Assembly: GCA_018716875.1 (NCBI GenBank)
Contig: DVJJ01000087.1
Coordinates: forward strand, 1-42,051
Reading direction: 5' to 3'
Source of the DNA: Candidatus Avoscillospira avistercoris
Lineage (GTDB): Bacteria > Bacillota > Clostridia > Oscillospirales > Oscillospiraceae
DNA length: 42,051 bases
Positions 24,018 through 32,868 of this stretch are shown here, one piece after another; the stretch's first letter is position 1; each line of letters begins with the position of its first letter. The notes beneath the pieces were generated by a model, which saw only the letters and a list, made by a program, of their open reading frames with translations, made no database searches and was not told the origin of the DNA. Position numbers and translations under genes: made by a program.

Positions 24018-25538
24018 ATGAAACGATTTGCCGCCGTGCTGCTGCTGATTCTTACGGCTGTGGCACTGCTGGCGGTGACGGCCTCGGCTGCCACCACGAC
24101 CACCGCCCTGTCGGTACGCACCGGCCCAGGACAATTTGAGACCGTTACGGTCAATACGGCCTCCCTGGAGGTGGACGGACAGCTCCTGCAAACCGATGTC
24201 CCGGCCTTTGTCTACCGCTCCCGCACCATGGTGCCCATCCGCTTTATCAGCGACGCCCTGGGGGCCAATGTAGAATGGAACCAGGACGCGCTGCAAGCCA
24301 CCATTACCACGGCGGATAAAACCATTGTTCTCACCATCGGCTCCGCCACGGCTCTGGTCAACGGCCAGAGTGTGGCCCTGTATGACTGCGTTCCGGCCAC
24401 CATGGCCGTACTGAACGGCATTTCCCGGACGGTGGTGCCGGTGCGCTTTGTGTCGGAACAGCTGGGCGCGTCGGTGGAGTGGGACCAGCAGCAATATTTG
24501 GTCTCCATCACCAGCCCCAAGCCCCAGGAGCCGGAGACACCGCAAGAACCGGAAACACCGACGGTTCCCGAGACGCCGGAAGAACCGGAAGTCCCCACAG
24601 AGCCGGACACCCCAGTCGAATCGGAAACTCCTGTGGAGCCGGAAACCCCCGCTGTGGAGCCGGACTATACAGTATCCGTTCCCCAGAAGTCCTCCAGCGG
24701 TGTTTTGTCCTGGGCCGCCAGTGATACCACCGTATCCCCCAGGGTGTTCACGCTGGACGGCAGAGTGGTCTTTGACTATCCCGGCGGCAAGCTGGACAAG
24801 GCAGGCGGCACTGTAGCCGTCAACGGCCCTGTGGTTAAGACCATTCGCTATAATCAGTACGACCACGGCTATGACGATGCGCCCTATGTGGCCCGCATTG
24901 TGCTGGACCTGCAAACCGGCATGACCAAGGAGGATTTGGAAATTACTACCACCGGCGGCTCCGTTTCCATTCGCCAGGTAGGCGATCCCCGGCCCCTGGT
25001 GGTAGTGGACGCCGGTCACGGCGGCAAGGACCCCGGCGCCATGTACGACGGCTACAATGAAAAGGATTTTGTGCTGCCCATGGCCCTGGAAGTGGGGCAG
25101 CGGTTGGAAGCCGCCGGATGCCGCGTCATCTACAGCCGCGATGATGACACCTACATCACCCTGTCGGACCGGGCCGATCTGGCAAACGAGCTGGGCGCGG
25201 ATATCTTTATCAGCATCCATGCCAACGCCATGCCCCAGAAACCGGATATCAACGGTCTGGAAACATACTGTTACAAGCTGGGCGGACAGGCGGAAGTTCT
25301 GGCCAACTATGTCCACGACGCCATTTTGGAATCGGCGTCCCCCGGAGACCGGGGCGTTCGTACTGCCAATTACTATGTGCTGCGGGAAACGGATATGCCC
25401 GCCATTCTGGTGGAAACCGGCTACATGAGCAACACCGACGAGTGTCAAATGCTGGCCGACGCCACCTACCAAAAGGCCCTGGCCCGCGGCATCGCCAACG
25501 GCGCCATTGACTATTTGCAGGCCGCCGGACTGCTGTAA
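24018..25538 (+). CDS. N-acetylmuramoyl-L-alanine amidase with stalk-like Pro/Glu linker
   Basis: 506 residues from ATG 24018 (GGAAAGGAG upstream). Order: signal peptide (about 1-24); copper-amine-oxidase-N-like domain (about 35-165) with two matching RTMVPIRFISDALGA and RTVVPVRFVSEQLGA motifs; a linker of EPETP-type repeats (about 170-215); an AMIN-like region (about 215-320); and a zinc Amidase_3 domain. Zinc and catalytic residues are in place: H334 (DAGHGGKDPG), E348 (NEKDF), H401 (SIHANA) and E466 (VETGYMSN). It cleaves the MurNAc-L-Ala bond in peptidoglycan, extracytoplasmically. A TATACT at 23960-23965 may be its -10. Confidence 0.93.
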   Translation: MKRFAAVLLLILTAVALLAVTASAATTTTALSVRTGPGQFETVTVNTASLEVDGQLLQTDVPAFVYRSRTMVPIRFISDALGANVEWNQDALQATITTADKTIVLTIGSATALVNGQSVALYDCVPATMAVLNGISRTVVPVRFVSEQLGASVEWDQQQYLVSITSPKPQEPETPQEPETPTVPETPEEPEVPTEPDTPVESETPVEPETPAVEPDYTVSVPQKSSSGVLSWAASDTTVSPRVFTLDGRVVFDYPGGKLDKAGGTVAVNGPVVKTIRYNQYDHGYDDAPYVARIVLDLQTGMTKEDLEITTTGGSVSIRQVGDPRPLVVVDAGHGGKDPGAMYDGYNEKDFVLPMALEVGQRLEAAGCRVIYSRDDDTYITLSDRADLANELGADIFISIHANAMPQKPDINGLETYCYKLGGQAEVLANYVHDAILESASPGDRGVRTANYYVLRETDMPAILVETGYMSNTDECQMLADATYQKALARGIANGAIDYLQAAGLL

Positions 25539-25554
25539 GCATCCCGATAAACCA

Positions 25555-25590
25555 AAGAAGCCATCCCGTGTTTGGGATGGCTTCTTGTTT
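25555..25590. terminator. Bidirectional terminator between amidase and typA
   Basis: Perfect 13-bp stem AAGAAGCCATCCC / GGGATGGCTTCTT with a six-base loop, between two converging genes. Confidence 0.85.
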
Positions 25591-25603
25591 GCTATTGGGG
25601 GGA

Positions 25604-27421
25604 TTAACCCTTGCCCTTGAGGGCCTTCATGCGGTCAGAATGGTCCAGAATACGCTTGCGGATACGCAAGGTCTGGGGCGTGACCTCCAACAACTCATCG
25701 TCGGCCAGATATTCCAAGCACTGTTCCAGGCTCATGATTCTGGGCGGCGTCAGGCGCAGGGCGTCATCAGAACCGGCGGCGCGGGTGTTGGTCAGCTGCT
25801 TTTTCTTGCAGACGTTGACGGACATATCCTCATTGCGGGAGCAGATGCCCACCACCATACCGGCATAGACGGGAGTACCTGCGCCAATAAACAGCTGGCC
25901 GCGTTCCTGGGCGTTGTACAGACCGTAAGTGACGGCCTCGCCGGTCTCAAAGGACACCAGGGAGCCGGTCTTGCGGCGGTCAATTTCACCCTTGAGGGGG
26001 GCGAAGGTCTCCAGGCGGGAGGCCATAATGCCCTCGCCGTGGGTATCGGTCAGGAACTCGCTGCGGTAGCCGAAGAGGCCGCGGGAGGGAACCAGGAATT
26101 CCAGGCGCATCCGGCTGCCCACGGGGTTCATGGCCATCAGTTCGCCCTTTCTCTGGTTGATCTTGTCAATGACAGCGCCCACGGCAAACTCGGGCACATC
26201 GGCCACCAGCCGCTCGATGGGCTCACACACTTTACCGTCGATTTCCTGGGTCAGCACGCGGGGCGTGGACACCTGGAACTCATAGCCCTCGCGGCGCATG
26301 GTCTCAATCAGGATGGACAGGTGCATCTCACCGCGGCCCGCCACATTGAACGCGTCGGCGCTCTGCTCGGTGACCCGCAAAGACACGTCCTTCAGCAGTT
26401 CCTTTTCCAGACGGTCGCGGAGGTTTCTCGAGGTGACGAACTTGCCCTCGCGGCCGGCAAAGGGGGAATCGTTGACGGAGAAGGTCATCTCAATGGTGGG
26501 CTCGCTGATCTTGACAAAGGGCAGGGGCTCCACCGTATCCGGGGCGCAGATGGTACGGCCAATGGTGATATCAGAAATGCCGGAGAACGCCACAATCTCA
26601 CCGGCGGAGGCGGATTCGATGGGGCTGCGGCCCAGGCCCGTGTACTCGTACAGAGCCACCACCTTGGCCTTCTGCTTTACGTCGGGGTCGTGGTAGTCGC
26701 AGACCACAATCTCCTGGTTCTGGCGGATAACGCCCCGCTCCACGCGGCCAATGGCGATACGGCCCACAAACTCATTGTAATCGATGGAGCTGACCAACAC
26801 CTGCAAGGGGCCGTTCTCGTCGCCCTTGGGGGGATCGATATACTCAATGATGGTGTCGAACAGGGGCTTCAAATCTGTGCCGGGCACATGGGGGGCATAG
26901 CTGCTGATGCCCTGACGGGCAGAGCAGAAAATGGTGGGAGAATCGAACTGCTCCTGGGTGGCGTCCAGGTCCAGCAGCAGCTCCAGGACCTCGTCACAGA
27001 CCTCGTCAATACGCTGGTCGGGACGGTCAATCTTGTTGACCACAACAATGACCTTGTGGCCCAGCTCCAGGGCTTTTTGCAGCACGAAGCGGGTCTGGGG
27101 CATGGGGCCTTCGGCGGCGTCCACCAGCAGCAGAACGCCGTCCACCATCTTGAGGATGCGCTCCACCTCGCCGGAGAAGTCGGCGTGGCCCGGGGTGTCG
27201 ACAATATTGATTTTCACGCCGTTGTAGTGGACGGCGGTATTCTTGGCCAGGATCGTGATGCCGCGCTCCCGCTCCAAATCGCCGGAGTCCATCACCCGGT
27301 CCACGACGGCCTGGTTCTCGCGGTAGACACCGCCCTGCTTGAGCATCTGATCCACCAGCGTCGTCTTGCCGTGGTCGACGTGGGCGATGATTGCAATGTT
27401 GCGAATGTTTTCCTGCGCCAT
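25604..27421 (-). CDS. typA: Ribosome-associated GTPase TypA/BipA
   Basis: 605 residues from ATG 27421 (minus), with AAGGGAG about 11 bases upstream; a longer frame passes through the promoter. Translation-factor GTPase motifs: AHVDHGKTT (13-21), the RGITILAKN switch, DTPGHADF and NKIDRPDQ. These are followed by EF-G-like domains and the BipA-specific C-terminal domain ending RKRILDHSDRMKALKGKG. It binds 70S ribosomes and helps 50S assembly and stress growth. Length and domain order are normal. Confidence 0.97.
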   Translation of the reverse strand: MAQENIRNIAIIAHVDHGKTTLVDQMLKQGGVYRENQAVVDRVMDSGDLERERGITILAKNTAVHYNGVKINIVDTPGHADFSGEVERILKMVDGVLLLVDAAEGPMPQTRFVLQKALELGHKVIVVVNKIDRPDQRIDEVCDEVLELLLDLDATQEQFDSPTIFCSARQGISSYAPHVPGTDLKPLFDTIIEYIDPPKGDENGPLQVLVSSIDYNEFVGRIAIGRVERGVIRQNQEIVVCDYHDPDVKQKAKVVALYEYTGLGRSPIESASAGEIVAFSGISDITIGRTICAPDTVEPLPFVKISEPTIEMTFSVNDSPFAGREGKFVTSRNLRDRLEKELLKDVSLRVTEQSADAFNVAGRGEMHLSILIETMRREGYEFQVSTPRVLTQEIDGKVCEPIERLVADVPEFAVGAVIDKINQRKGELMAMNPVGSRMRLEFLVPSRGLFGYRSEFLTDTHGEGIMASRLETFAPLKGEIDRRKTGSLVSFETGEAVTYGLYNAQERGQLFIGAGTPVYAGMVVGICSRNEDMSVNVCKKKQLTNTRAAGSDDALRLTPPRIMSLEQCLEYLADDELLEVTPQTLRIRKRILDHSDRMKALKGKG

Positions 27422-27477
27422 ATAAAACGGTCGCTCCCTTCGGTTGTTTCGTTTTTTCAATAATCTCTCAATTTTAT

Positions 27478-27506
27478 AATATAACACGATTTTTCGGGAG
27501 TGACAA
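27478..27506 (-). promoter_or_regulatory. Promoter of typA
   Basis: On the minus strand TTGTCA (27506-27501), 17-base spacer and TATATT (27483-27478). Confidence 0.7.
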
Positions 27507-27566
27507 GGATTTTTTCACGGAATTTTTGGAAAAACCGTCGGGAATCCGGCCATCTTTGGCCCATCT

Positions 27567-27609
27567 TTTACAAATTGTTCACCCGCCGAAGGGGTCCGGC
27601 GGGTATAAT
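27567..27609 (+). promoter_or_regulatory. Promoter of the two-component operon with 11-bp direct repeat and palindrome
   Basis: TTTACA-N5-TTCACC (27567-27583) is an 11-bp-period direct repeat of the kind bound by OmpR-family regulators. It is followed by the palindrome CCCGCCG/CGGCGGG (27582-27603) and a perfect TATAAT (27604-27609). No normal -35 is present. Autoregulation is an inference. Confidence 0.55.
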
Positions 27610-27641
27610 GAAAAAAACGAATTTACAAGGAGGGGTTTTCC

Positions 27642-28331
27642 ATGGCAAAAACCGTTCTGGTGGTAGAGGATGACTCCAACATCGCCGAACTTCTGCATCT
27701 CTACCTGGAAAAAGAGGGGTACTGCGTTTTGACGGCGGCCGACGGTCTCAAGGGCGTGGAGCTGTTCCGCACCGGCGAGCCGGACCTGGTATTGCTGGAT
27801 ATCATGCTGCCGGGTCTGGACGGCTGGGGCGTCTGCCGCACCATCCGTCAGTCCTCCCAAGTGCCTATCATTATGCTGACGGCCAAAGGTGAGACTGTGG
27901 ACAAGGTTTCGGGCCTGAAAATGGGCGCCGATGACTATATTACCAAACCCTTTGAAATGAAAGAGGTCCTGGCCCGCATTGAAGCGGTGCTGCGCCGGGG
28001 CGCTCTGCCGGAGGAGTCCCCCCGCAAGCGGCTGGTCTATGACAAGCTGATCATTGATTTGGATTCCTTTGAACTGGTGGTGGACGGCAAGAAGGTGGAC
28101 ACGCCCCCCAAGGAAATGGAGCTGCTGTACCATCTGGCCGCCAGCCCCAACCGGGTCTACACCCGCAATCAGCTGTTGGACGAGGTGTGGGGCTTCGACT
28201 ACTTTGGTGACAGCCGCACCGTGGACGTCCACATCAAGCGGCTGCGTGAAAAACTGGAAGGCGTATCCGATCAGTGGAGCCTCAAGACCGTCTGGGGCGT
28301 CGGCTATAAATTCGAGGCCAACACGCCGTGA
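27642..28331 (+). CDS. OmpR/PhoB-family response regulator
   Basis: 229 residues from ATG 27642 behind AAGGAGGGG. The receiver domain has the acidic pair D10-D11, phospho-acceptor D53 in LLDIMLPG and the ITKPFE lysine. The C-terminal winged helix has EMELLYHLAASPNRVYTRNQ and VDVHIKRLREKL, then VWGVGYKFE. It overlaps the kinase gene by four bases (GTGA) and is probably phosphorylated by it. HtrA directly downstream suggests an envelope-stress circuit of the CssRS or CiaRH kind; the specific orthologue is not assignable. Confidence 0.94.
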   Translation: MAKTVLVVEDDSNIAELLHLYLEKEGYCVLTAADGLKGVELFRTGEPDLVLLDIMLPGLDGWGVCRTIRQSSQVPIIMLTAKGETVDKVSGLKMGADDYITKPFEMKEVLARIEAVLRRGALPEESPRKRLVYDKLIIDLDSFELVVDGKKVDTPPKEMELLYHLAASPNRVYTRNQLLDEVWGFDYFGDSRTVDVHIKRLREKLEGVSDQWSLKTVWGVGYKFEANTP

Positions 28332-29758
28332 AGACAACCTTTGGCCGGCTCTTCGGCCTGATTGCCGGTCTGGTGCTGCTGTGCGTTCTCTTTCTGGGGG
28401 CGGGCTTCCGGGCGCTTTTGAGCAACTATCTCATCAGCGCCTCCCGGGAATCCCTGAGCAACAACGCCCAGGCCGTGGCGGAGCTGGCCTCGGCCTATGA
28501 CACCACGGGCCAGCTGGAGGACAACTGGGATTTCCGTATGAGTCTCAGCTTTGCCTCCCTGGTGGCAGAGAATGACGCCGTCATCTGCGACGAAAACGGT
28601 CAGGTGATTCTCTGCTCCTGTGAAGACATTGCCTGTCCCCATCTGGGCACCCAACTGGACCCCGGTCTGACGGCAGCCGTCCTGCTGGGCGGCGAGACCT
28701 ACGCCAAGGGCGACCTGGAGAACTTATACGACAGCACCCGATACTATGTGGCCACGCCGGTGGTATCCCGCTCCACCGGTGAGAGCATCGGCTTTGTGGT
28801 GGTTTCCACCCCCGCCGAGGAAGCGGCCCAGCTGATGGGCCCCATGTTCCAGATTTTCCTGATTACCGCCGGTGTGGTGCTGCTGGTGGCCCTGGCCGCC
28901 TCGTCGATACTGGCCAAATATGAAGCCCAACAGCTGAAAGATTTGGCCGAAACGGCTCACCGCTTCGGCCACGGCGACCTCCGGGCCCGTGCCAAGGTCG
29001 ACGAGGGCGGCACCGTGGAGATGCACGAGCTGGCCGCCGAGTTCAACAACATGGCCGCCTCCCTGGAGCAATCGGAAATCCGCCGCCGGGAGTTTGTGGC
29101 CAACGTCAGCCACGAGCTGAAAACGCCCATGACCACCATTGCCGGTTTTATGGACGGCATGCTGGACGGCACCATTCCGCCGGAGCGCCACCGCCAGTAC
29201 ATGCAGACCGTTTCCGACGAGGTGCGGCGGCTGTCGCGGCTGGTCCGCTCCATGCTGGATATCTCCCGGCTCCAGTCCCAGGGCATTCCCGAGCAGCGCA
29301 AGCGCCGCTTTGACATTGTGGAATCCGTAGGTCAAGTACTTATCACCTTTGAGCAGAAAATCAATGACAAGCACATTGAAGTGGAAGCGGATTTGCCCGA
29401 CGAGGGCTTGATGGTCTGGGCCGACAGCGATGCCATCACCCAAGTCATCTACAACCTCACTGACAACGCCGTGAAGTTCTGTCCCCAGGAGGGCCAGCTG
29501 TGGGTGCGTGTCGCCGCCGAGGGGCAGCGGGCACGGGTCACCGTGGGCAACACCGGCCCCACCATCCCGCCGGAAGAGCTGCCCCTGGTCTTCGACCGGT
29601 TCCACAAGATGGACAAGAGCCGCTCCGTGGACCGGGACGGCTACGGCCTGGGTCTGTATATCGTCAAGACCATTATTGAGGGCCACGGTGAGGATATCTT
29701 TGCCACCAGCAAGGATGGACGGACGGAATTTTCCTTTACGCTGCCCATTCGGAAGTAA
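28328..29758 (+). CDS. Membrane sensor histidine kinase
   Basis: 476 residues from GTG 28328. Two membrane segments (about 7-29 and 170-192) enclose an extracytoplasmic sensor of about 135 residues. Then come HAMP (about 193-245), HisKA with NVSHELKTPMTTI (phospho-acceptor H262) and the HATPase domain with NLTDNAVKF (N-box), FDRFHKMDKSRS and GYGLGLYIVK (G2). It should sense an envelope signal and phosphorylate the co-encoded regulator. Confidence 0.94.
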   Translation: MKTTFGRLFGLIAGLVLLCVLFLGAGFRALLSNYLISASRESLSNNAQAVAELASAYDTTGQLEDNWDFRMSLSFASLVAENDAVICDENGQVILCSCEDIACPHLGTQLDPGLTAAVLLGGETYAKGDLENLYDSTRYYVATPVVSRSTGESIGFVVVSTPAEEAAQLMGPMFQIFLITAGVVLLVALAASSILAKYEAQQLKDLAETAHRFGHGDLRARAKVDEGGTVEMHELAAEFNNMAASLEQSEIRRREFVANVSHELKTPMTTIAGFMDGMLDGTIPPERHRQYMQTVSDEVRRLSRLVRSMLDISRLQSQGIPEQRKRRFDIVESVGQVLITFEQKINDKHIEVEADLPDEGLMVWADSDAITQVIYNLTDNAVKFCPQEGQLWVRVAAEGQRARVTVGNTGPTIPPEELPLVFDRFHKMDKSRSVDRDGYGLGLYIVKTIIEGHGEDIFATSKDGRTEFSFTLPIRK

Positions 29759-29770
29759 TCCGTCGGGCAA

Positions 29771-29819
29771 ATTAACAGAATCTTAAACACTTTCCCCATC
29801 GGGATGGATATACTATACT
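29771..29819 (+). promoter_or_regulatory. htrA promoter with 11-bp-period TTAA direct repeat
   Basis: ATTAAC-agaat-CTTAAA places TTAA at 29772 and 29783, exactly 11 bp apart, followed by overlapping TATACT hexamers (29809-29814 and 29814-29819). No consensus -35 is present, as at activator-dependent promoters. The neighbouring response regulator is the obvious candidate. Confidence 0.55.
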
Positions 29820-29851
29820 CACAACTTTTTACTGTGAAAGGAGGGCCGCTT

Positions 29852-31162
29852 ATGTCCATGTTGTACCCTTATGGAGACCAATCGGACCCCACCCCGGAAG
29901 ACCCCTATCCCTATGAAGACTACTATGGGCATGGCAGCGGCCGTCCTCCCCGCCGCTGCCGCCGCAACCGGGGCGGGTGGTGGCTGCTGTTGCTGCTGGT
30001 GGTGGTCATTGGCGGCGTGGTGGCCGTCCTCAGCCGCTTTTCCGTCAACCTGCGCCAAACCAGCAGCGGTGTGACCCTGTCCATCCAAAGTCCTTCCAGC
30101 AGCAGCGACGAGGAAACCCAAGCCGCAGAGACAGCCGGAGACGATTTGGCGATATTACAGCCCAGCGGGGACCCCACCGGCAGCGGCGCACAGCTGATGG
30201 TCACGGAGACGCCCGGCCCCCTGCCGGAAACGTCCGCCGACGGCGGCCAGGGGTTGAGCCTGCAAGCCATTTACCGTAAGTGCATCCCCAGCGTTGTCTC
30301 CATTATTTCCACCCAGCGCAGCGGCTCCACCACCGGCACCGGTATCATCATGTCCGAGGATGGCTATATCATCACCAACGACCACGTTGTTGATGGTGCT
30401 GTTGCCATTGAGGTTCTGACCTCCATGGATGAGACCTACGCCGCCAGCCTGGTGGGCAGTGATGCCACTTCCGATCTGGCGGTTTTGAAAATTGATGCCC
30501 AGGGCTTGACACCGGCAGAGTTTGGCGACTCCAACAGCATGGAGGTGGGCGACATGGTGGTGGCCATTGGTGACCCCCTGGGCACAGAGCTGCGGGGCAC
30601 CATGACCGACGGTATCATTTCCGCCATCAACCGGGATTTGACCGTCAACGGCCGTACCATGACACTGCTGCAAACCAATGCCGCCCTGAACAACGGCAAC
30701 TCCGGCGGCCCGCTGATCAACGCCTATGGGCAGGTCATCGGCATCAACACCATGAAAATGAGTTCCTATTACACCTCCGCCTCTGTGGAGGGCCTGGGAT
30801 TTGCCATTCCCATCGCCACAGCCAAACCCATCATTGACGAACTGATTGAGCAGGGCTATATCTCCGGCCGTCCCGCCATCGGCATCAACACCCGGGACCT
30901 GCCCGCCGCCGTCCGCGTCTACTACGGCATTCCCGAAGGTGTGTATGTGGACAAGGTGGACCCCAGCAGCGACGCCTATGCCAAGGGATTGCAGCAGGGT
31001 GACACCATCACTGCCATCGAGGGCATCGCCATTTCCAACAGCGAAGACCTGGAAATGGTAAAGAACCAGTATGCAGCCGGTCAGACGGTGGAATTGACCG
31101 TTTACCGAAACGGCAAATATTACGCAGTTTCCATTCAGCTGATGGATGCCGCCGGTCTCTGA
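29852..31162 (+). CDS. htrA: HtrA/DegP-type membrane-anchored serine protease
   Basis: 436 residues from ATG 29852 (AAAGGAGGG upstream). An acidic Tyr/Pro-rich cytoplasmic tail (1-30) and basic stretch lead to one membrane segment (about 44-62), a Ser-rich linker and the trypsin-like domain with the triad H178 (TNDHVVDG), D208 (TSDLAVLK) and S284 (GNSGGPL). One PDZ domain follows (about 335-430). It removes misfolded exported proteins. It lies next to a two-component pair and ends at a strong terminator. Confidence 0.95.
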   Translation: MSMLYPYGDQSDPTPEDPYPYEDYYGHGSGRPPRRCRRNRGGWWLLLLLVVVIGGVVAVLSRFSVNLRQTSSGVTLSIQSPSSSSDEETQAAETAGDDLAILQPSGDPTGSGAQLMVTETPGPLPETSADGGQGLSLQAIYRKCIPSVVSIISTQRSGSTTGTGIIMSEDGYIITNDHVVDGAVAIEVLTSMDETYAASLVGSDATSDLAVLKIDAQGLTPAEFGDSNSMEVGDMVVAIGDPLGTELRGTMTDGIISAINRDLTVNGRTMTLLQTNAALNNGNSGGPLINAYGQVIGINTMKMSSYYTSASVEGLGFAIPIATAKPIIDELIEQGYISGRPAIGINTRDLPAAVRVYYGIPEGVYVDKVDPSSDAYAKGLQQGDTITAIEGIAISNSEDLEMVKNQYAAGQTVELTVYRNGKYYAVSIQLMDAAGL

Positions 31163-31180
31163 ACTCCTTATTTTACTGTG

Positions 31181-31219
31181 AAAAAAGTGCGTACTGTACA
31201 AAACAGCACGCACTTTTTT
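31181..31219. terminator. Bidirectional terminator after htrA
   Basis: AAAAAAGTGCGT-A-CTGT pairs with ACAG-C-ACGCACTTTTTT (one mismatch), serving htrA and the converging kinase-like gene. Confidence 0.85.
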
Positions 31220-31228
31220 ATGGGACAA

Positions 31229-32338
31229 TCACATGCCCCGGCTGTCGAAGATACTGCGGGGCAGGGCGTCGGACAGTTCCAGCACATGAACGTCGTAGCC
31301 GCCGTGGTCCTCCATCTGTTGTATGGGGCTGCGGACCTGGTCGCCGTCGCTGGGCTGCAACCGCCGGGAGATGGACATGGTCACTGTGGTACCCTGGCCC
31401 TGTTCGGAGTTGACCACCACCGTACCGCCGTGGAGATTGGCAATCATCCGCACCAGAGGCAGGCCCAATCCCACGCCCCAGCGGTCGTCACCGAAACCCG
31501 GCTCCCGGTCCTCATAGTGGTCAAACATGCGGGACAGCTGGGCCGGGCTCATACCCTCACCGTTGTCCCGGACTGTAATATGGGCCGCATGGCCGTAGTC
31601 CACCAGAGACAGGGTGATGATGCCCTCAGCAGGTGTAAACCGCATGGCGTTGGACAGAAGGTTGTGGACTGCCCGTTGGAGCTTCTTCCCGTCCACCGCC
31701 GCCATAACCGGTCCGTCCGGCAGCTGCAATTCCAGCGTCAGTCCCGCCGACCGCACCAGAGGCGACGCCGACCGGTGGAGCGATTGCAGCAGCTCCGCCA
31801 AATCCTGCCGGACGAAGCAGCCCCGTCCCTGGCCGCTGAGATACGCCCCGGCGTCGGACAGGTTGCCCGACAGCCGCAGCAGCCGGTATAGGCCTTGGTT
31901 GAAGCGGGCGGTCTTGTCCTGGATATCTGGGTCCTCCAGTTCTTCCAGTAGTGGAAACAGTCCGGCGGCAGAATCAAAGAGTGCTGTCAAATCCCGGCGC
32001 ACGGCTCGGGCCACCGAGGTCATGGCGTCGAACCGCAGGGCATCAGACTGGGCCTTGGGTCGGACGGCGATGGTATCATAGGCCCCGCCCTTGCGAACCA
32101 CGGCGCTGTGGGCCCCGTCCAGCAGCTCCACCGTCAGCTCCAGGGTACCGGGTTCCGCGGTACGGTACTGCTCCAACGCCAGGGGCGGCAAATAGTCCGA
32201 CAGAGACACGGCTTCGGGACGGCTGACGGTCATAGCCGCGTCGTTGCGGAAGACGATTTCCCCGCCCACCGCCAGCAGCACCGGCTGCTGCATCAGATTC
32301 AATACCTCCGCCAATTCCTGCGGATAGGTTTCGGACAT
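31229..32338 (-). CDS. Soluble histidine-kinase-like ATPase lacking an evident phospho-acceptor His
   Basis: 369 residues from ATG 32338 (minus) behind AAGGAGGGG. There is no membrane segment. The N-terminal part (1-95) is PAS-like. Where HisKA proteins have H-E/D-L-x-T-P-L, this one reads RRDLTAL (about 115-121), so the usual histidine is replaced by arginine. The ATPase domain is intact: LLSNAMRF (N-box), VRDNGEGM (G1) and GVGLGLPLV (G2). It may be a kinase-like ATP-binding regulator or phosphatase rather than an autokinase. It converges on htrA and has no response regulator of its own. Confidence 0.8.
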   Translation of the reverse strand: MSETYPQELAEVLNLMQQPVLLAVGGEIVFRNDAAMTVSRPEAVSLSDYLPPLALEQYRTAEPGTLELTVELLDGAHSAVVRKGGAYDTIAVRPKAQSDALRFDAMTSVARAVRRDLTALFDSAAGLFPLLEELEDPDIQDKTARFNQGLYRLLRLSGNLSDAGAYLSGQGRGCFVRQDLAELLQSLHRSASPLVRSAGLTLELQLPDGPVMAAVDGKKLQRAVHNLLSNAMRFTPAEGIITLSLVDYGHAAHITVRDNGEGMSPAQLSRMFDHYEDREPGFGDDRWGVGLGLPLVRMIANLHGGTVVVNSEQGQGTTVTMSISRRLQPSDGDQVRSPIQQMEDHGGYDVHVLELSDALPRSIFDSRGM

Positions 32339-32516
32339 ATAATACCCCTCCTTGCGCCGCTTTACCGCGGCAATGACCATAGTATCTGCACCCGGCGGCA
32401 TTTTATCGCTTCCCTGGAAATATCCGCCGGTCCTTTTTTTTCACTATAGACGAACCGGCGGAAAATTGCAAGAACATGGGAGAATTTGTCCCATGGGGGA
32501 AAAAGAAAATTTTCTA

Positions 32517-32545
32517 TTGACATCGTCGCATTGCTGTGGTAAATT
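32517..32545 (+). promoter_or_regulatory. Promoter of the T-box-trpB transcript
   Basis: Perfect TTGACA (32517-32522), 17-base spacer and TAAATT (32540-32545). Confidence 0.8.
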
Positions 32546-32551
32546 ACAATC

Positions 32552-32828
32552 AGACAAACCGTTGAGAAAGCGTAAGTACCGCAGTTTCAACTCTTCAGAG
32601 AGCCGCCGGGTGGTGTGAGGCGGTGAGGGCGACTGATGGGAATGGGCTTTTGAGGGCAAGCCGAACCCTTTGGCAGTAGGCAAGCCGGAGAGGCACTCCG
32701 TTACCAACAGCAGCGTATGTTAGTACGCACAGAGTGGGCGCACTGCGCCAAGCCGGGTGGCACCGCAAGAGGTTCGTCTCTTGTCCCAGCAATGAACGTT
32801 TATTCATTGGGGACAGGGGCGTTTTTTT
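32552..32828 (+). ncRNA. T-box riboswitch, tryptophan specifier
   Basis: A complete T-box leader: stem I with the AGTA bulge (GCGTAAGTACC), the distal AGAGAG and GGTGTGAGG loop features, and a specifier loop reading GAA-TGG-GC with TGG at 32643-32645. The T-box core GGGTGGCACCGC lies at 32755-32766. An antiterminator competes with the terminator. Uncharged tRNA-Trp should stabilise the antiterminator and switch on the trpB-like gene. Confidence 0.92.
32782..32828 (+). terminator. T-box attenuator terminator
   Basis: TGTCCC-ag-CAATGAA pairs with TTCATTG-GGGACA (32782-32815), followed after GGGGCG by a seven-T run (32822-32828). It is the off-state hairpin of the tryptophan T-box. Confidence 0.88.
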
Positions 32829-32868
32829 ATACCTTTTCCCCTTCCCCCACAGAAAGGAGCCAACTACC

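Noticed and set aside
24535..24660. Pro/Glu repeats in the amidase gene as possible DNA tandem repeats of regulatory interest
   Set aside because: They encode a flexible EPETP-type linker between two domains, a common feature of cell-wall proteins.
25568..27463. 631-codon plus-strand open frame opposite typA
   Set aside because: Mirror of a fully conserved TypA sequence; composition typical of antisense frames.
32734..32868. N-terminal extension of the trpB-like gene into the leader
   Set aside because: This DNA is the T-box core and terminator; the family start matches ATG 32869 with its own ribosome binding site.
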